Positions 35,608 through 44,936 of a stretch of DNA of 64,000 nt are shown piece by piece. Where the stretch lies: the NCBI GenBank assembly GCA_015055725.1, contig SVHO01000002.1:1-64000 (forward strand), given 5' to 3'. The stretch is from Clostridiales bacterium (GTDB taxonomy: Bacteria; Bacillota; Clostridia; Christensenellales; Borkfalkiaceae). The position numbers and the translations under genes are program-made. The notes under the pieces are model-generated. The model saw only the letters and a program-made list of their open reading frames with translations. It had not been told where the DNA came from and did not search any database. Position 1 is the stretch's first letter; each line of letters starts with the position of its first letter.

Positions 35608-36237
35608 ATGAACGCTACGATTTCAAGGCATGACCGCCTTAAAGAAGAACGCAAACAGTTGATAGTTCAAAGCGCGTTAAAAGTCTTTTGTGAAAAGGGA
35701 TATGACGGTGCAACCATCAACGATATAGTTAAAAAAGCAAAGTGCAGTCACGGGCTTTTTTATCATTATTTTGATAACAAAAAAGCCATTTTTGACGCCG
35801 TTACCGAAACACGTGGGAAAAATATGATGGACTTTCTCGACCAAGTGCTTCAAGAAAACAGTTGTTATATTGACAAGCTTCGCAAAATGACAGAATACAC
35901 TTTCGTCAATATGAAAAAAGACGAGATTTTTGCTTATAGATTTTACTTTTTTGTTTCAACCGTTTTTGCAAAAGCGGAATCAGGCGAATTACCCAAAAAA
36001 TGCTCAGGGAGAGTTCCCCCACATATAAGAATGTTTTCATTTTTTGAAGAAGGGGTTAAACGCGGTGAGTTTAGCGATAAATTTCCACCAAACGAAAGTG
36101 CAAAACTTTACAATTCAATCATACGAGGCACAACGTTAAATTATATACTTTACCCCAAGGAATTTAAACATAATTTCCAATTCCCACTTATAGACTATAT
36201 AATAGATGTTTTCAAAAAGGAGAAATATAATGGCTAA
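35608..36237 (+). CDS. TetR/AcrR family regulator
   Basis: 209 aa. The N-terminal helix-turn-helix is typical: ALKVFCEKGYDGATINDIVKKA in two parts (~22-43) and CSHGLFYHYFDNKKAIFDAV (~45-64). The C-terminal ligand domain is unlike others I recognise. The gene overlaps the following exporter gene by 8 nt, so it most likely represses that exporter and itself and responds to a transported compound. Confidence 0.93.
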   Translation: MNATISRHDRLKEERKQLIVQSALKVFCEKGYDGATINDIVKKAKCSHGLFYHYFDNKKAIFDAVTETRGKNMMDFLDQVLQENSCYIDKLRKMTEYTFVNMKKDEIFAYRFYFFVSTVFAKAESGELPKKCSGRVPPHIRMFSFFEEGVKRGEFSDKFPPNESAKLYNSIIRGTTLNYILYPKEFKHNFQFPLIDYIIDVFKKEKYNG

Positions 36238-38068
36238 AAACACAACTAACGCGACTGGTTTTATCCCTGCAGTTAAAACCCTATCAAAATCCATTAGAGA
36301 ATACAAAAAACCTTCTCTTTTAGCCCCATTTTTCGTAGCAATCGAGGTGATTTTAGAATGCCTTATTCCCTTTGTTATGACTCTTCTTCTCGGTGCTATG
36401 GACTACATAACTGCTAACCCAACCAACCCAAACCCTATTTCAGTTAAAATAGTTAAACTTATTTTTGGCAATTCACAGCCCGTTCTTTTAACTACTATAT
36501 TGTGGTTTGGATTAGCGCTTTTATTGTTGGCTTTTTTGTCGCTAACTTGCGGTGCATTGTCAGGTAGATTTTGCGCCGTTGCTTCAAGCGGTTTTGCGAA
36601 AAACCTTAGAAAAGACATGTTCTATAAAATTCAAGATTTTTCTTTTTCTAACATAGATAAGTTTTCTTCTTCGAGTTTAATAACCCGCTTAACCACAGAC
36701 GTTATGCACGTTGAAATGAGTTATATGATGATTATAAGAACGGCTATCCGTTCCCCTTTTATGCTCATCTTTTCCATGGTAATGGCGTTTACCATAAATG
36801 CTAAAATGGCTTTAATCTTCCTGTGCACCACTCCTATTTTGGCTGTCGGCTTAGTTTTAATTATGACAAAAGCCGTGCCATTCTTTCATAGAATTTTCAA
36901 AAAATATGATAAAATGAACGAATCAGTTGAAGAAAACATAAGTGGTATGCGCGTAGTTAAATCTTACGTTAGAGAAGACTATGAAAAAGAAAAATTTGAC
37001 AAAGCGTCATCAAACGTTAAAAACGATTTTATAAAAGCCGAAAAAATAATCGCTTTAAACGGCCCGCTTATGAACTTTTGCGTTTACACGGGACTTATCG
37101 CAATATATATCGTAGGCTCTTCACTCATCATAAACTCAAACGAAGCTTTACTTAAAATGACCGAACTTCAAAGTTTTATGACTTATTCATTCCAAATGCT
37201 TATGAGCCTTATGATGCTTTCAATGATTATGGTTCAAATGATTATGTCAACCGCAAGCATGAAACGTATTGCTGAAGTTCTTAACGAAGAATCAACTATT
37301 ACTTCACCTGAAAACGCCGTTAAAAACGTTAAAGACGGAAGCATCTCTTTCAAAAACGTAAGTTTTAAGTATTCTGAAAAGGCTGAAAGGTTTGCCCTTT
37401 CAAACGTTAACTTAGAAATAGAAAGCGGACAAACGATTGGTATAATAGGTGGCACGGGTTCGAGTAAATCTTCACTCGTTGGTCTTATTCCAAGGTTATA
37501 CGACGTTAACGAAGGAATCGTTGAAGTTGCTGGCGTTAACGTAAAAGATTACGACGTTGAAAGTTTGAGAAACGCCGTTGCTATGGTTTTACAAAAAAAC
37601 GTTTTATTTTCAGGCACCGTTCGTGAAAATATGCAATGGGGTGATAAGTTTGCCACAGACGATGAAATTAAACACGCTCTTTCTCTTGCACAAATAGATA
37701 TGGATTTAGACAAATCTATTGAACAAGGCGGTGTTAACGTTTCGGGCGGGCAAAAACAAAGATTGTGTATTGCGCGAGCTCTTCTTAAAAAACCTAAAAT
37801 TCTTATCCTTGACGATTCAACGAGTGCAGTAGACACCAAAACAGACGCATTGATAAGAAAATCTTTCAAAGAATATATACCGCAAACTACGAAAATTATA
37901 ATCGCTCAAAGAATTGCTTCTGTTGAAGATGCCGATAAAATTATCATAATGGACGGTGGAGCAATTTCTGCAATCGGAACACACGAACAACTACTCGCAA
38001 ACAACGAAATTTATAAAGAACTTTATTACTCTCAAAACAGTCATAAAAAAGATGAGGAGGTGTGCTAA
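36230..38068 (+). CDS. ABC exporter subunit with degenerate ATP site
   Basis: 612 aa from the ATG at 36230 (AAAGGAG upstream; the earlier frame start lies inside tetR). Six membrane helices (~30-330) precede the nucleotide-binding domain. Walker A reads GGTGSSKSS, with Ser instead of the second Gly. The signature is VSGGQKQRL. Walker B reads LILDDSTSAVD, with Asp where the catalytic Glu belongs. Such a half-transporter normally pairs with a fully active partner, here encoded next, as in LmrCD/TM287-288-type heterodimers. The substrate is unknown; a drug or peptide is plausible given TetR control. Confidence 0.92.
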   Translation: MAKNTTNATGFIPAVKTLSKSIREYKKPSLLAPFFVAIEVILECLIPFVMTLLLGAMDYITANPTNPNPISVKIVKLIFGNSQPVLLTTILWFGLALLLLAFLSLTCGALSGRFCAVASSGFAKNLRKDMFYKIQDFSFSNIDKFSSSSLITRLTTDVMHVEMSYMMIIRTAIRSPFMLIFSMVMAFTINAKMALIFLCTTPILAVGLVLIMTKAVPFFHRIFKKYDKMNESVEENISGMRVVKSYVREDYEKEKFDKASSNVKNDFIKAEKIIALNGPLMNFCVYTGLIAIYIVGSSLIINSNEALLKMTELQSFMTYSFQMLMSLMMLSMIMVQMIMSTASMKRIAEVLNEESTITSPENAVKNVKDGSISFKNVSFKYSEKAERFALSNVNLEIESGQTIGIIGGTGSSKSSLVGLIPRLYDVNEGIVEVAGVNVKDYDVESLRNAVAMVLQKNVLFSGTVRENMQWGDKFATDDEIKHALSLAQIDMDLDKSIEQGGVNVSGGQKQRLCIARALLKKPKILILDDSTSAVDTKTDALIRKSFKEYIPQTTKIIIAQRIASVEDADKIIIMDGGAISAIGTHEQLLANNEIYKELYYSQNSHKKDEEVC

Positions 38069-38069
38069 T

Positions 38070-40022
38070 ATGGCAAGAGGAATTTCTATGCGTGGCGGAA
38101 AAGCAGGCATGCGCGGTGGCCCTCGCCCCAAAGCAAAAAAAGGAACTTTAAAACGCGTTCTCAGTCTTTTATTCAAAAACAACAAAGGTAGAATCGCTAT
38201 AGTTTTTGCTTGTTTAACCATTAGTGCTATAACGGGCGTCACCTCTTCACTATTCTTAAAGCAACTGCTCGTTCATATCAGATTAGGGCTAAAAGACGGC
38301 TATTCTGCCGTGGCAAGTGGCTTAGCAACTCTTTTCGTTATAATGGGCACGGTGTATTTAACTTCAATTCTTTGCAACTTTATACAAGCGCGCACTATGG
38401 CAACGGTTTCGCAAAACTTTTTACACCAAATAAGAACGGGCGTTTTCAATAAGATGCAGTCGCTCCCTATTCGCTACTTTGATTCGCACTTAACGGGCGA
38501 TATTATGAGTTCATACACCAACGACACCGATGCTATAAGACAATTAGTTTCACAAAGCATCCCCCACCTTTATTCATCACTAATCAGCGTGACAACTCTG
38601 CTCGTTATAATGTTAACTTCAAGTATTTGGCTTTCACTAGTTATATTCGTTGGCGTTATATTTATGTTTTTAATAACCAAAGTTGTTGGTGGAAACAGTG
38701 CAAAATATTTCGTTAAACAACAAATTTCTTTGGGTGCTGAAGAAGGTTATATCCAAGAAATGATACAAGGTCAAAAGGTTGTAAAAGTTTTTTGTCACGA
38801 ACAAGAAAGCAAAGAAATGTTTGACCAAAAGAACGACCAACTTTGTAAGGACGCAACGAGCGCGCACACTTTTGCAAACATCTTAATGCCAATCATGGGA
38901 AACCTTGGCAATATATTATACGTTCTACTTGCATTTATCGGCGGTTTGTTAGTTGCGCTTAACGTTGGAAACATAACCATAACGGGAAAAGTTGAAAGCG
39001 CGTCAACCTTCCTTATTACGATAATTGCCTTCTTGCCTATAAGCAAGCAATTTACAGGTCAAGTATCACAATCGTCACAACAAATAAACGCAATAGTTAT
39101 GGGGCTTGCAGGTGCATCAAGGCTTTTTGAACTTATGGACCAAACGCCCGAAACTGACGAAGGCTACGTGACGCTTGTCCGTTGCAAAATTTCAGATGAC
39201 GGAACTATCACCGAAACGGAAGAACGCACGGGGCTTTGGGCATGGAAACACCCACACAAAGCAGACGGAACTATCACCTATACTCAATTAAAAGGCGATA
39301 TTCAAATGTTTGACGTTGACTTTGGATACGTTCCTGAAAAAATCGTTTTACATAACGTTTCTCTTTACGCTCACCCTGGTCAAAAAATTGCTTTCGTTGG
39401 CGCAACGGGTGCAGGCAAAACAACTATTACTAACCTTATAAACCGCTTTTACGATATTGCTGACGGTAAAATTCGCTACGACGGTATAAATATAAATAAA
39501 ATTAAAAAAGCCGACCTTCGCCGTTCTCTAGGCATAGTTTTACAGGACACTAACCTTTTCACAGGCACGGTTATGGAAAATATTCGCTACGGCAGACTTT
39601 CCGCAACTGATGAGGAGTGCATTGAAGCCGCTAAACTCGCTTATGCACACGACTTTATTTCAAGGCTTCCTGACGGTTATAACACTATGCTCACGGCAGA
39701 CGGTGCAAATCTTTCACAAGGTCAACGCCAACTTTTATCTATCGCGCGCGCTGCCGTTAAAGACGCGCCCGTTATGATTATGGACGAAGCGACTTCTTCT
39801 ATCGATACGAGAACTGAAGCCTTAGTTCAGAAAGGCACGGATAGGCTTATGCAAGGTAGAACGGTTTTCGTTATTGCACACAGGCTTTCAACAGTTCAAA
39901 ATTCTGACGTTATAATGGTGCTTGAACAAGGGCACGTTATTGAGCGCGGTTCACACAAAGAACTAATTGAAAAACGCGGTAAATATTATCAATTATACAC
40001 GGGAGCGTTTGAACTTGAATAA
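38070..40022 (+). CDS. ABC exporter subunit with canonical ATP site
   Basis: 650 aa from the ATG at 38070, which has a strong GAGGAGGTG site; the upstream in-frame codon lies inside the preceding gene. A Gly/Arg-rich basic N-terminus (MARGISMRGGKAGMRGGPRP) is followed by six helices (~50-380). An insertion of about 40 residues (~390-430, charged) comes before the nucleotide domain. Walker A GATGAGKTT, signature LSQGQRQL and Walker B MIMDEATSSID are canonical. It starts 1 nt after its partner's stop. Confidence 0.93.
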   Translation: MARGISMRGGKAGMRGGPRPKAKKGTLKRVLSLLFKNNKGRIAIVFACLTISAITGVTSSLFLKQLLVHIRLGLKDGYSAVASGLATLFVIMGTVYLTSILCNFIQARTMATVSQNFLHQIRTGVFNKMQSLPIRYFDSHLTGDIMSSYTNDTDAIRQLVSQSIPHLYSSLISVTTLLVIMLTSSIWLSLVIFVGVIFMFLITKVVGGNSAKYFVKQQISLGAEEGYIQEMIQGQKVVKVFCHEQESKEMFDQKNDQLCKDATSAHTFANILMPIMGNLGNILYVLLAFIGGLLVALNVGNITITGKVESASTFLITIIAFLPISKQFTGQVSQSSQQINAIVMGLAGASRLFELMDQTPETDEGYVTLVRCKISDDGTITETEERTGLWAWKHPHKADGTITYTQLKGDIQMFDVDFGYVPEKIVLHNVSLYAHPGQKIAFVGATGAGKTTITNLINRFYDIADGKIRYDGININKIKKADLRRSLGIVLQDTNLFTGTVMENIRYGRLSATDEECIEAAKLAYAHDFISRLPDGYNTMLTADGANLSQGQRQLLSIARAAVKDAPVMIMDEATSSIDTRTEALVQKGTDRLMQGRTVFVIAHRLSTVQNSDVIMVLEQGHVIERGSHKELIEKRGKYYQLYTGAFELE

Positions 40023-40875
40023 TTTTTGCGACCTTTGCCCCAACGGGTGCAATATTGACAAAAGTATAAATAAAGGTGCTTGCGGTACGGACGATAAAAT
40101 CCGTATCGCAAAATTTTACTTGCACCCTTTTGAAGAGCCGATTATAAGTGGCACTAATGGTTCGGGTACGGTATTTTTTTGCGGTTGCTCGTTAAAATGC
40201 GTTTTCTGCCAAAACTATGAATTATCAAGAAATTTACGCGGAAAAGAAATAAGCACTAGTGAGCTTGCCGATATTTTTAAGCAACTTGAAAATATGGGTG
40301 CGCATAATATTAACTTGGTTAACCCCACGCATTATGCAAATAAAATTATAGATGCACTAAACATATATCGCCCGAATATCCCCATAGTTTACAACACCCA
40401 CGGGTATGAAAACGTTGAAATGCTTGAAAAGATGAACGATTACGTTGACGTTTATTTGCCCGATATGAAATACTTTTCCCCTGCCATTTCTAAACGATAT
40501 ACGGGCAAAGGAAACTATTTTGAAGTTGCAAGCCGTGCTATCGAATTTATGATTAAAAGTAAGCCATTAGTTTTAGACAACGGACTTATAAAACAAGGGG
40601 TTATCGTTAGACATTTGGTTTTGCCACAATGCACTTCTGATAGTAAAAAAATTATAGACTGGTTTTTACCGTTGAAAGATAGCGCGTATATAAACGTGAT
40701 GAGCCAATATACCCCTTTTGGTGATATCGAAAAATTCCCTGAACTAAATAGAAAAATAACACGGCGCGAATACGATAGCGTTATGGATTACGCACTTTCT
40801 AAAAATATCGTTAACATGTTTTATCAGAAGTTTGAAAGTGCAGACGAAAAATATATTCCCGTTTGGGATTATTAA
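40015..40875 (+). CDS. radical SAM protein (PflX/AmmeMemoRadiSam-like)
   Basis: About 286 aa from a TTG at 40015, which overlaps the exporter stop by 8 nt and has GGGAG upstream. The longer ATG frame from 39967 is inside the exporter. The N-terminus has Cys pairs (NFCDLCPNGCNI, ~3-14), then the cluster motif CGCSLKCVFCQNYELSR (~58-74). The family (COG1313) is annotated as putative pyruvate formate-lyase activating enzyme, but no pfl gene is near and the true substrate is unknown. It ends at a strong bidirectional terminator. Confidence 0.85.
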   Translation: MNNFCDLCPNGCNIDKSINKGACGTDDKIRIAKFYLHPFEEPIISGTNGSGTVFFCGCSLKCVFCQNYELSRNLRGKEISTSELADIFKQLENMGAHNINLVNPTHYANKIIDALNIYRPNIPIVYNTHGYENVEMLEKMNDYVDVYLPDMKYFSPAISKRYTGKGNYFEVASRAIEFMIKSKPLVLDNGLIKQGVIVRHLVLPQCTSDSKKIIDWFLPLKDSAYINVMSQYTPFGDIEKFPELNRKITRREYDSVMDYALSKNIVNMFYQKFESADEKYIPVWDY

Positions 40876-40885
40876 ATAAAATGAA

Positions 40886-40913
40886 AAAGCACTGCCAAGT
40901 TTGGCAGTGCTTT
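40886..40913. terminator. bidirectional terminator
   Basis: A perfect 13-bp stem (AAAGCACTGCCAA/TTGGCAGTGCTTT) with A/T runs on both sides serves the radical-SAM gene on the plus strand and the HAD gene on the minus strand. Confidence 0.92.
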
Positions 40914-40927
40914 ATTTTAACTATATT

Positions 40928-41707
40928 TTATAACCCTGGAACGATATCGCCAACGTCATTTAAAACGTATTTAGGAGCGTAAGCAAAGTTAACTAAATCT
41001 TCTCTATTGGTCACACCCGTTAATACGAGAACTGTGTCAAGTTCACTTTCTATACCCGAAATAATATCTGTATCCATTCTATCCCCTATGATAGCCGCGT
41101 CAACTCTATGGCAATCAAGCTTTTTTAACGCGTGTCTCATCATAAGTGGGTTGGGTTTACCAACGAAATACGCATTTCTACCCGTAGTCAATTCGATAGA
41201 AGAAATAAGTGCGCGACAAGCGGGGATTATCCCACTTTCAACCTTTGCGGTTAAGTCACTGTTCGTTCCTATAAGTTTTGCACCGTTAAAAACGAGTTTA
41301 ACGGCTTTTTCAATTTTTTCATAGTTGAGTGAACGCGTTTCACCAAACACAACGTAATCAGGGTTGATATCGTTCATAGCAAACCCAGCTTCGTAAAGTG
41401 CGTTTGTAAGCCCTGGCTCACCTATAACGTAAACAGACCCGTCAGGACATTGACTTTTTAAGTATGACGCAGTTGCCAAAGCACTAGTGTAAAAATGTTC
41501 TTCGCCAACTTTTAAACCCATACGCGCTAATTTTTGAGCAAGTTCCTTGGGTGAACGCTCTGAACTGTTGGTTAAAAACAAAAAGTTTTTTCCACTTTTT
41601 TCAAGCCATTCAACAAACTCTTTAACCCGTGGTATTAAACGGTTGCCGTGATATATAACACCATCCATGTCGCATATAAAACTTTTTTTATTTCTTAAAT
41701 TTTCCAT
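40928..41707 (-). CDS. HAD-IIA family phosphatase (NagD-like)
   Basis: 259 aa. HAD motif I FICDMDGVIYHGNRLIPR (~10-27), motif II LFLTNSSERSP (~42-52), the Lys of VGKPNPLMM (~182-190) and motif IV IIGDRMDTDI (~202-211). The family contains NMP and sugar-phosphate phosphatases; the substrate cannot be read from sequence. It lies downstream of potD but has its own promoter. Confidence 0.92.
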   Translation of the reverse strand: MENLRNKKSFICDMDGVIYHGNRLIPRVKEFVEWLEKSGKNFLFLTNSSERSPKELAQKLARMGLKVGEEHFYTSALATASYLKSQCPDGSVYVIGEPGLTNALYEAGFAMNDINPDYVVFGETRSLNYEKIEKAVKLVFNGAKLIGTNSDLTAKVESGIIPACRALISSIELTTGRNAYFVGKPNPLMMRHALKKLDCHRVDAAIIGDRMDTDIISGIESELDTVLVLTGVTNREDLVNFAYAPKYVLNDVGDIVPGL

Positions 41708-41723
41708 AATACACCTATTAGAT

Positions 41724-41752
41724 ATTATATATCAAAATTCGCTTAATAACAA
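41724..41752 (-). promoter_or_regulatory. promoter of HAD phosphatase gene
   Basis: On the minus strand: TTGTTA, 17 nt, TATAAT, in the 48-nt gap after potD. Confidence 0.5.
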
Positions 41753-41755
41753 GCG

Positions 41756-43288
41756 TTAAAAGTCAATTCTTTCAATTTTTACCACTTTATAACCTTTTCT
41801 TTCGGCGCGAGTGGTTTTTCTTTGAGGTAATTTAATCCATTTGATTTTATCTTTATTTCTATAAAGCACCACTAAAATTGCAAGCAATATTACCAAAACG
41901 GCTATTAATATTATTAACCACGTTGGGAAGGTTTCACCTTTAACACTTTCCCACATATCGTTAATTCTCATGAGAGTGTCGTTATCAAAATAACTCATAA
42001 CGGCGCAACGGTCAACGATATCAGCGGTTGGATATTGCGCGATAAGTCTACCCATTCCTTCTTCAGAAACCATAACTGTATAATTACCCGTATTCGCCCC
42101 TTCAAAAAAGTAGGATAAATCTACTTCTTGCGCTTGTGGGTTATCTGATTCGTCAAACCAACCGAGCACAACGGCTTCGTACAAATCTTTATAAACTTCA
42201 CCATCAACTTCAATAGGAGAATTAAAATCGCCGTTCGCAATCATACTTGTGTATCCAGTATAATTCATATTGCGATAAACGTTTTCTGGGCGTGAAATAA
42301 ATTCTAAAAACTGATAAGCATATTCGTGTTTTGTGCTACCCGACGGCATAACGAATCCGTCAAACCAAATATTAGAGCCTTCTTCGGGAACGGAATAACT
42401 TAAATCTCTTAAAAACTTATCTTCAATAATTTCTCCGTCTTCATCTTCCACTTCACCACAAGCAACGTCAATAGCGTAGCACGCGTCACCACTCCAAGCA
42501 ACGTAAGCGTCAATGCGCCCTAAAACTATGTCGTTTTTACCACTATCAACTTCAAACCCGTAAAGCATAGGTTTTAACGAGTTTAATTTTTCGCCAACCT
42601 TGTTTATTGCGCTCTTTTCAACGTTGTTAAGAATTTGAGTTATAGTTTGATTTCCTAAATTGTTTTCTAAAGCGTATTTTAACTCGTTTTCATATACCAT
42701 CGCAAGTCCGACGATATAAGAATCTCTAACAGCGTCTTTAATAGTAATTTTCTTTTTTAATGCAGGGTTATTAAAGGGGCTATACCAATTTTTAACGTCG
42801 CTATCAGAAACGTGGTCACGATTATAAACCCAACCCATAGTTCCCCACATATAACCAACCATAAATTCGGATAAACTTGAACCTTGGTTTTTGCCTTCTT
42901 TAAGCAAAATTCCGTCAAGCCTATCCTTTATAAATGGTGACAAATTATCTTTATAATCGCTAAGCACCGATTTACTAAAATCGATTTTTTGAATTCTGCC
43001 TTCAACGGCAAGTTTTTCAATCATATATTCCGACGGAACGACTAAGTCATAACTGTTAGGGTTGATAACTAATTCGTTATATAGGTTTTCGTTTGTTCCG
43101 TAAGTTGAATAAATAACTTCTATGCCCGTTTCTTCGGTAAATTCAGCGAGTAAATCTTCATCAATGTAATCTTCACAGTTGCAAACGCGCAAAACCTTTT
43201 CACTATTTGAAACTTGTTTGCACCCAAACATTGAAAAGGTGGGCAAAAGCATAAATATTGCTAAAAAGAGAGTTATAAATCTTTTCAT
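41756..43288 (-). CDS. potD: spermidine/putrescine-binding protein with C-terminal membrane anchor
   Basis: 510 aa, compared with about 350 for typical PotD. The N-terminal lipoprotein signal ends SMFGC (~23). The binding domain begins VLRVCNCEDYIDEDLLAEF in two parts (~33-52) and retains PSEYMIEKL (~95) and NIWFDGFVMPSGS. After it, a membrane helix (TWLIILIAVLVILLAILVVLY in two parts, ~462-482) and a basic tail (KDKIKWIKLPQRK) add a second, C-terminal anchor. Last gene of potABCD; 1-nt overlap with potC. Confidence 0.9.
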   Translation of the reverse strand: MKRFITLFLAIFMLLPTFSMFGCKQVSNSEKVLRVCNCEDYIDEDLLAEFTEETGIEVIYSTYGTNENLYNELVINPNSYDLVVPSEYMIEKLAVEGRIQKIDFSKSVLSDYKDNLSPFIKDRLDGILLKEGKNQGSSLSEFMVGYMWGTMGWVYNRDHVSDSDVKNWYSPFNNPALKKKITIKDAVRDSYIVGLAMVYENELKYALENNLGNQTITQILNNVEKSAINKVGEKLNSLKPMLYGFEVDSGKNDIVLGRIDAYVAWSGDACYAIDVACGEVEDEDGEIIEDKFLRDLSYSVPEEGSNIWFDGFVMPSGSTKHEYAYQFLEFISRPENVYRNMNYTGYTSMIANGDFNSPIEVDGEVYKDLYEAVVLGWFDESDNPQAQEVDLSYFFEGANTGNYTVMVSEEGMGRLIAQYPTADIVDRCAVMSYFDNDTLMRINDMWESVKGETFPTWLIILIAVLVILLAILVVLYRNKDKIKWIKLPQRKTTRAERKGYKVVKIERIDF

Positions 43289-44088
43289 TACTTATCCGCC
43301 CTCCTTCTTGAATAAATATTTTTTCCAACAACAACTAAAATTATCACAACGAAAATAATTGCCGAAAGAGCACGCAAAGCGGGTAATGAAGAGTTTGCGT
43401 TCGATTTTGCCATTGCGCCGTAAACGTAAGTTGAAATGGTGTCAAAACCCGCAGGCTTTGTGTATGCTGAAATAATGTAATCGTCGAGTGAAAGAGTCAC
43501 AGCGAGCATAAATCCACTTAAAATGCCAGGTAATATCTCAGGCAAAACGACTTTGATTAACGCACCAAAAGGTGATGCGCCCAAGTCGAGTGCCGCTTCA
43601 TACATATTTGCATCCATTTGCTTTAATTTAGGCATAACGGAAAGCACCACAAAAGGTGTAGTTATAACCAAATGCCCTATAAGCATTGAAAAATATGAAC
43701 GGCTTTCGGTAAAAACCAATGCAAACAACAACACCAAAGCAACCGCCGTCACAATTTCCGCGTTTATAACTGGAATACGTGAAGATGCCGAAACGGCTTT
43801 GCCAAACTTATTCTTGCTATAATATATACCTATTGCACCGATAGTTCCCAATATAGTTGCAATAACCGCCGTCAATAGCGCTAAAAGCAAAGTATCCCAA
43901 ACGATAGTCATAAGCGCTTGGTCGTTAAAGAGTTGTTTATAGAGTTCAAACGAAAAACCTATACGGAAAGCGTCTTGTATGCTGACGATAGGCGAATCGA
44001 CGAAACTATATAAACACAATGTGAAAATAGGCGCGTAAATAAAAAGGAGAATAAGCGCAATATACGCGATTTGAAAAAACTTTTTCAT
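43288..44088 (-). CDS. potC: spermidine/putrescine ABC permease
   Basis: 266 aa with six helices and the permease EAA motif MYEAALDLGASPFGALIKV (~160-178). It overlaps potB by 4 nt and potD by 1 nt. PotC with PotB forms the polyamine channel. Confidence 0.93.
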   Translation of the reverse strand: MKKFFQIAYIALILLFIYAPIFTLCLYSFVDSPIVSIQDAFRIGFSFELYKQLFNDQALMTIVWDTLLLALLTAVIATILGTIGAIGIYYSKNKFGKAVSASSRIPVINAEIVTAVALVLLFALVFTESRSYFSMLIGHLVITTPFVVLSVMPKLKQMDANMYEAALDLGASPFGALIKVVLPEILPGILSGFMLAVTLSLDDYIISAYTKPAGFDTISTYVYGAMAKSNANSSLPALRALSAIIFVVIILVVVGKNIYSRRRADK

Positions 44089-44936
44089 AAGTTTGTCCCC
44101 CTTGTTTCTTCGCTTTTAAATCCACCCGTCACCCACATTGATACAAGCATAATAACTAAAAGCACCATTGCCATAGCAGACCCTAAATTCCAGTTTTGGA
44201 AAGTTGTGAACTGTTCGTCAATAAGTTTACCTATTATTGTTATAAGTCCGTTGCCAAACGTGTCTGAAATAACGTAGCAAGTCATCGTTGGCATAAACAC
44301 CATAGTTATTCCACTTGCAATACCGGGCATTGAAAGTGGGAAAGTCACTTTTGTAAACGTTTTAAGTGGACTTGCGCCTAAATCCATGCTTGCTTCAACG
44401 TAGCTTTTATCCATTTTGATAAGCACGGTATAAATTGGCAAAATCATAAACGGCAAATAGTCGTAAACCATACCAATTACAACGTTTAGGTAATTATTAA
44501 ACCCAAAAACACCTATAATGGTGAGCAAATCTTTCATAGCCATAGCGCGCAAAACGAAGTTTATCCACATAGGCATAATGAAAAGCATTAAGAGCGTTCC
44601 ACCCTTATTGAGTTTACTGTTCGCTAAAATATAAGCGACCGGATATGCAATAATTATGCAAATCACCGTTGTCACAAGCGCAAGCAATATACTTATAATA
44701 AGCGTTGTTATGGTAGTTGGGCTACTAAAAAACCTTATAAAATTTTCAAAAGAAAGAGTGCCGTTTGCATCTGTCAACGCATAAAAAACAATCAAAAGCA
44801 AGGGCAACACGACGAATAACGCTAAAAACAAACCGTAAGGAACGCAAAGAGAACTTCTCGAAAAGCGGAAAGCGGATTTTTTAGCGATTACGTCCGGGCG
44901 ATATTCCGCCCTTGAAATAACCTTTTGTTCTCTCAT
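44085..44936 (-). CDS. potB: spermidine/putrescine ABC permease
   Basis: 283 aa with six helices, preceded by a basic cytosolic stretch (~1-28). The EAA motif reads [19 protein letters not shown] (~180-198). The ATGA overlap with potA gives translational coupling. Confidence 0.93.
   Translation of the reverse strand: MREQKVISRAEYRPDVIAKKSAFRFSRSSLCVPYGLFLALFVVLPLLLIVFYALTDANGTLSFENFIRFFSSPTTITTLIISILLALVTTVICIIIAYPVAYILANSKLNKGGTLLMLFIMPMWINFVLRAMAMKDLLTIIGVFGFNNYLNVVIGMVYDYLPFMILPIYTVLIKMDKSYVEASMDLGASPLKTFTKVTFPLSMPGIASGITMVFMPTMTCYVISDTFGNGLITIIGKLIDEQFTTFQNWNLGSAMAMVLLVIMLVSMWVTGGFKSEETRGTNL

Noticed and set aside
36206-36229. Earlier starts for both exporter genes (36206 and 37956) and the radical-SAM gene (39967)
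   Set aside because: Each lies inside the preceding gene and lacks a ribosome site; the chosen starts have clear ones.
38070-40022. Long antisense frames across the exporter, ribosomal and secretory genes
   Set aside because: They mirror the codon pattern of the real genes, lack ribosome sites and show no domain features.
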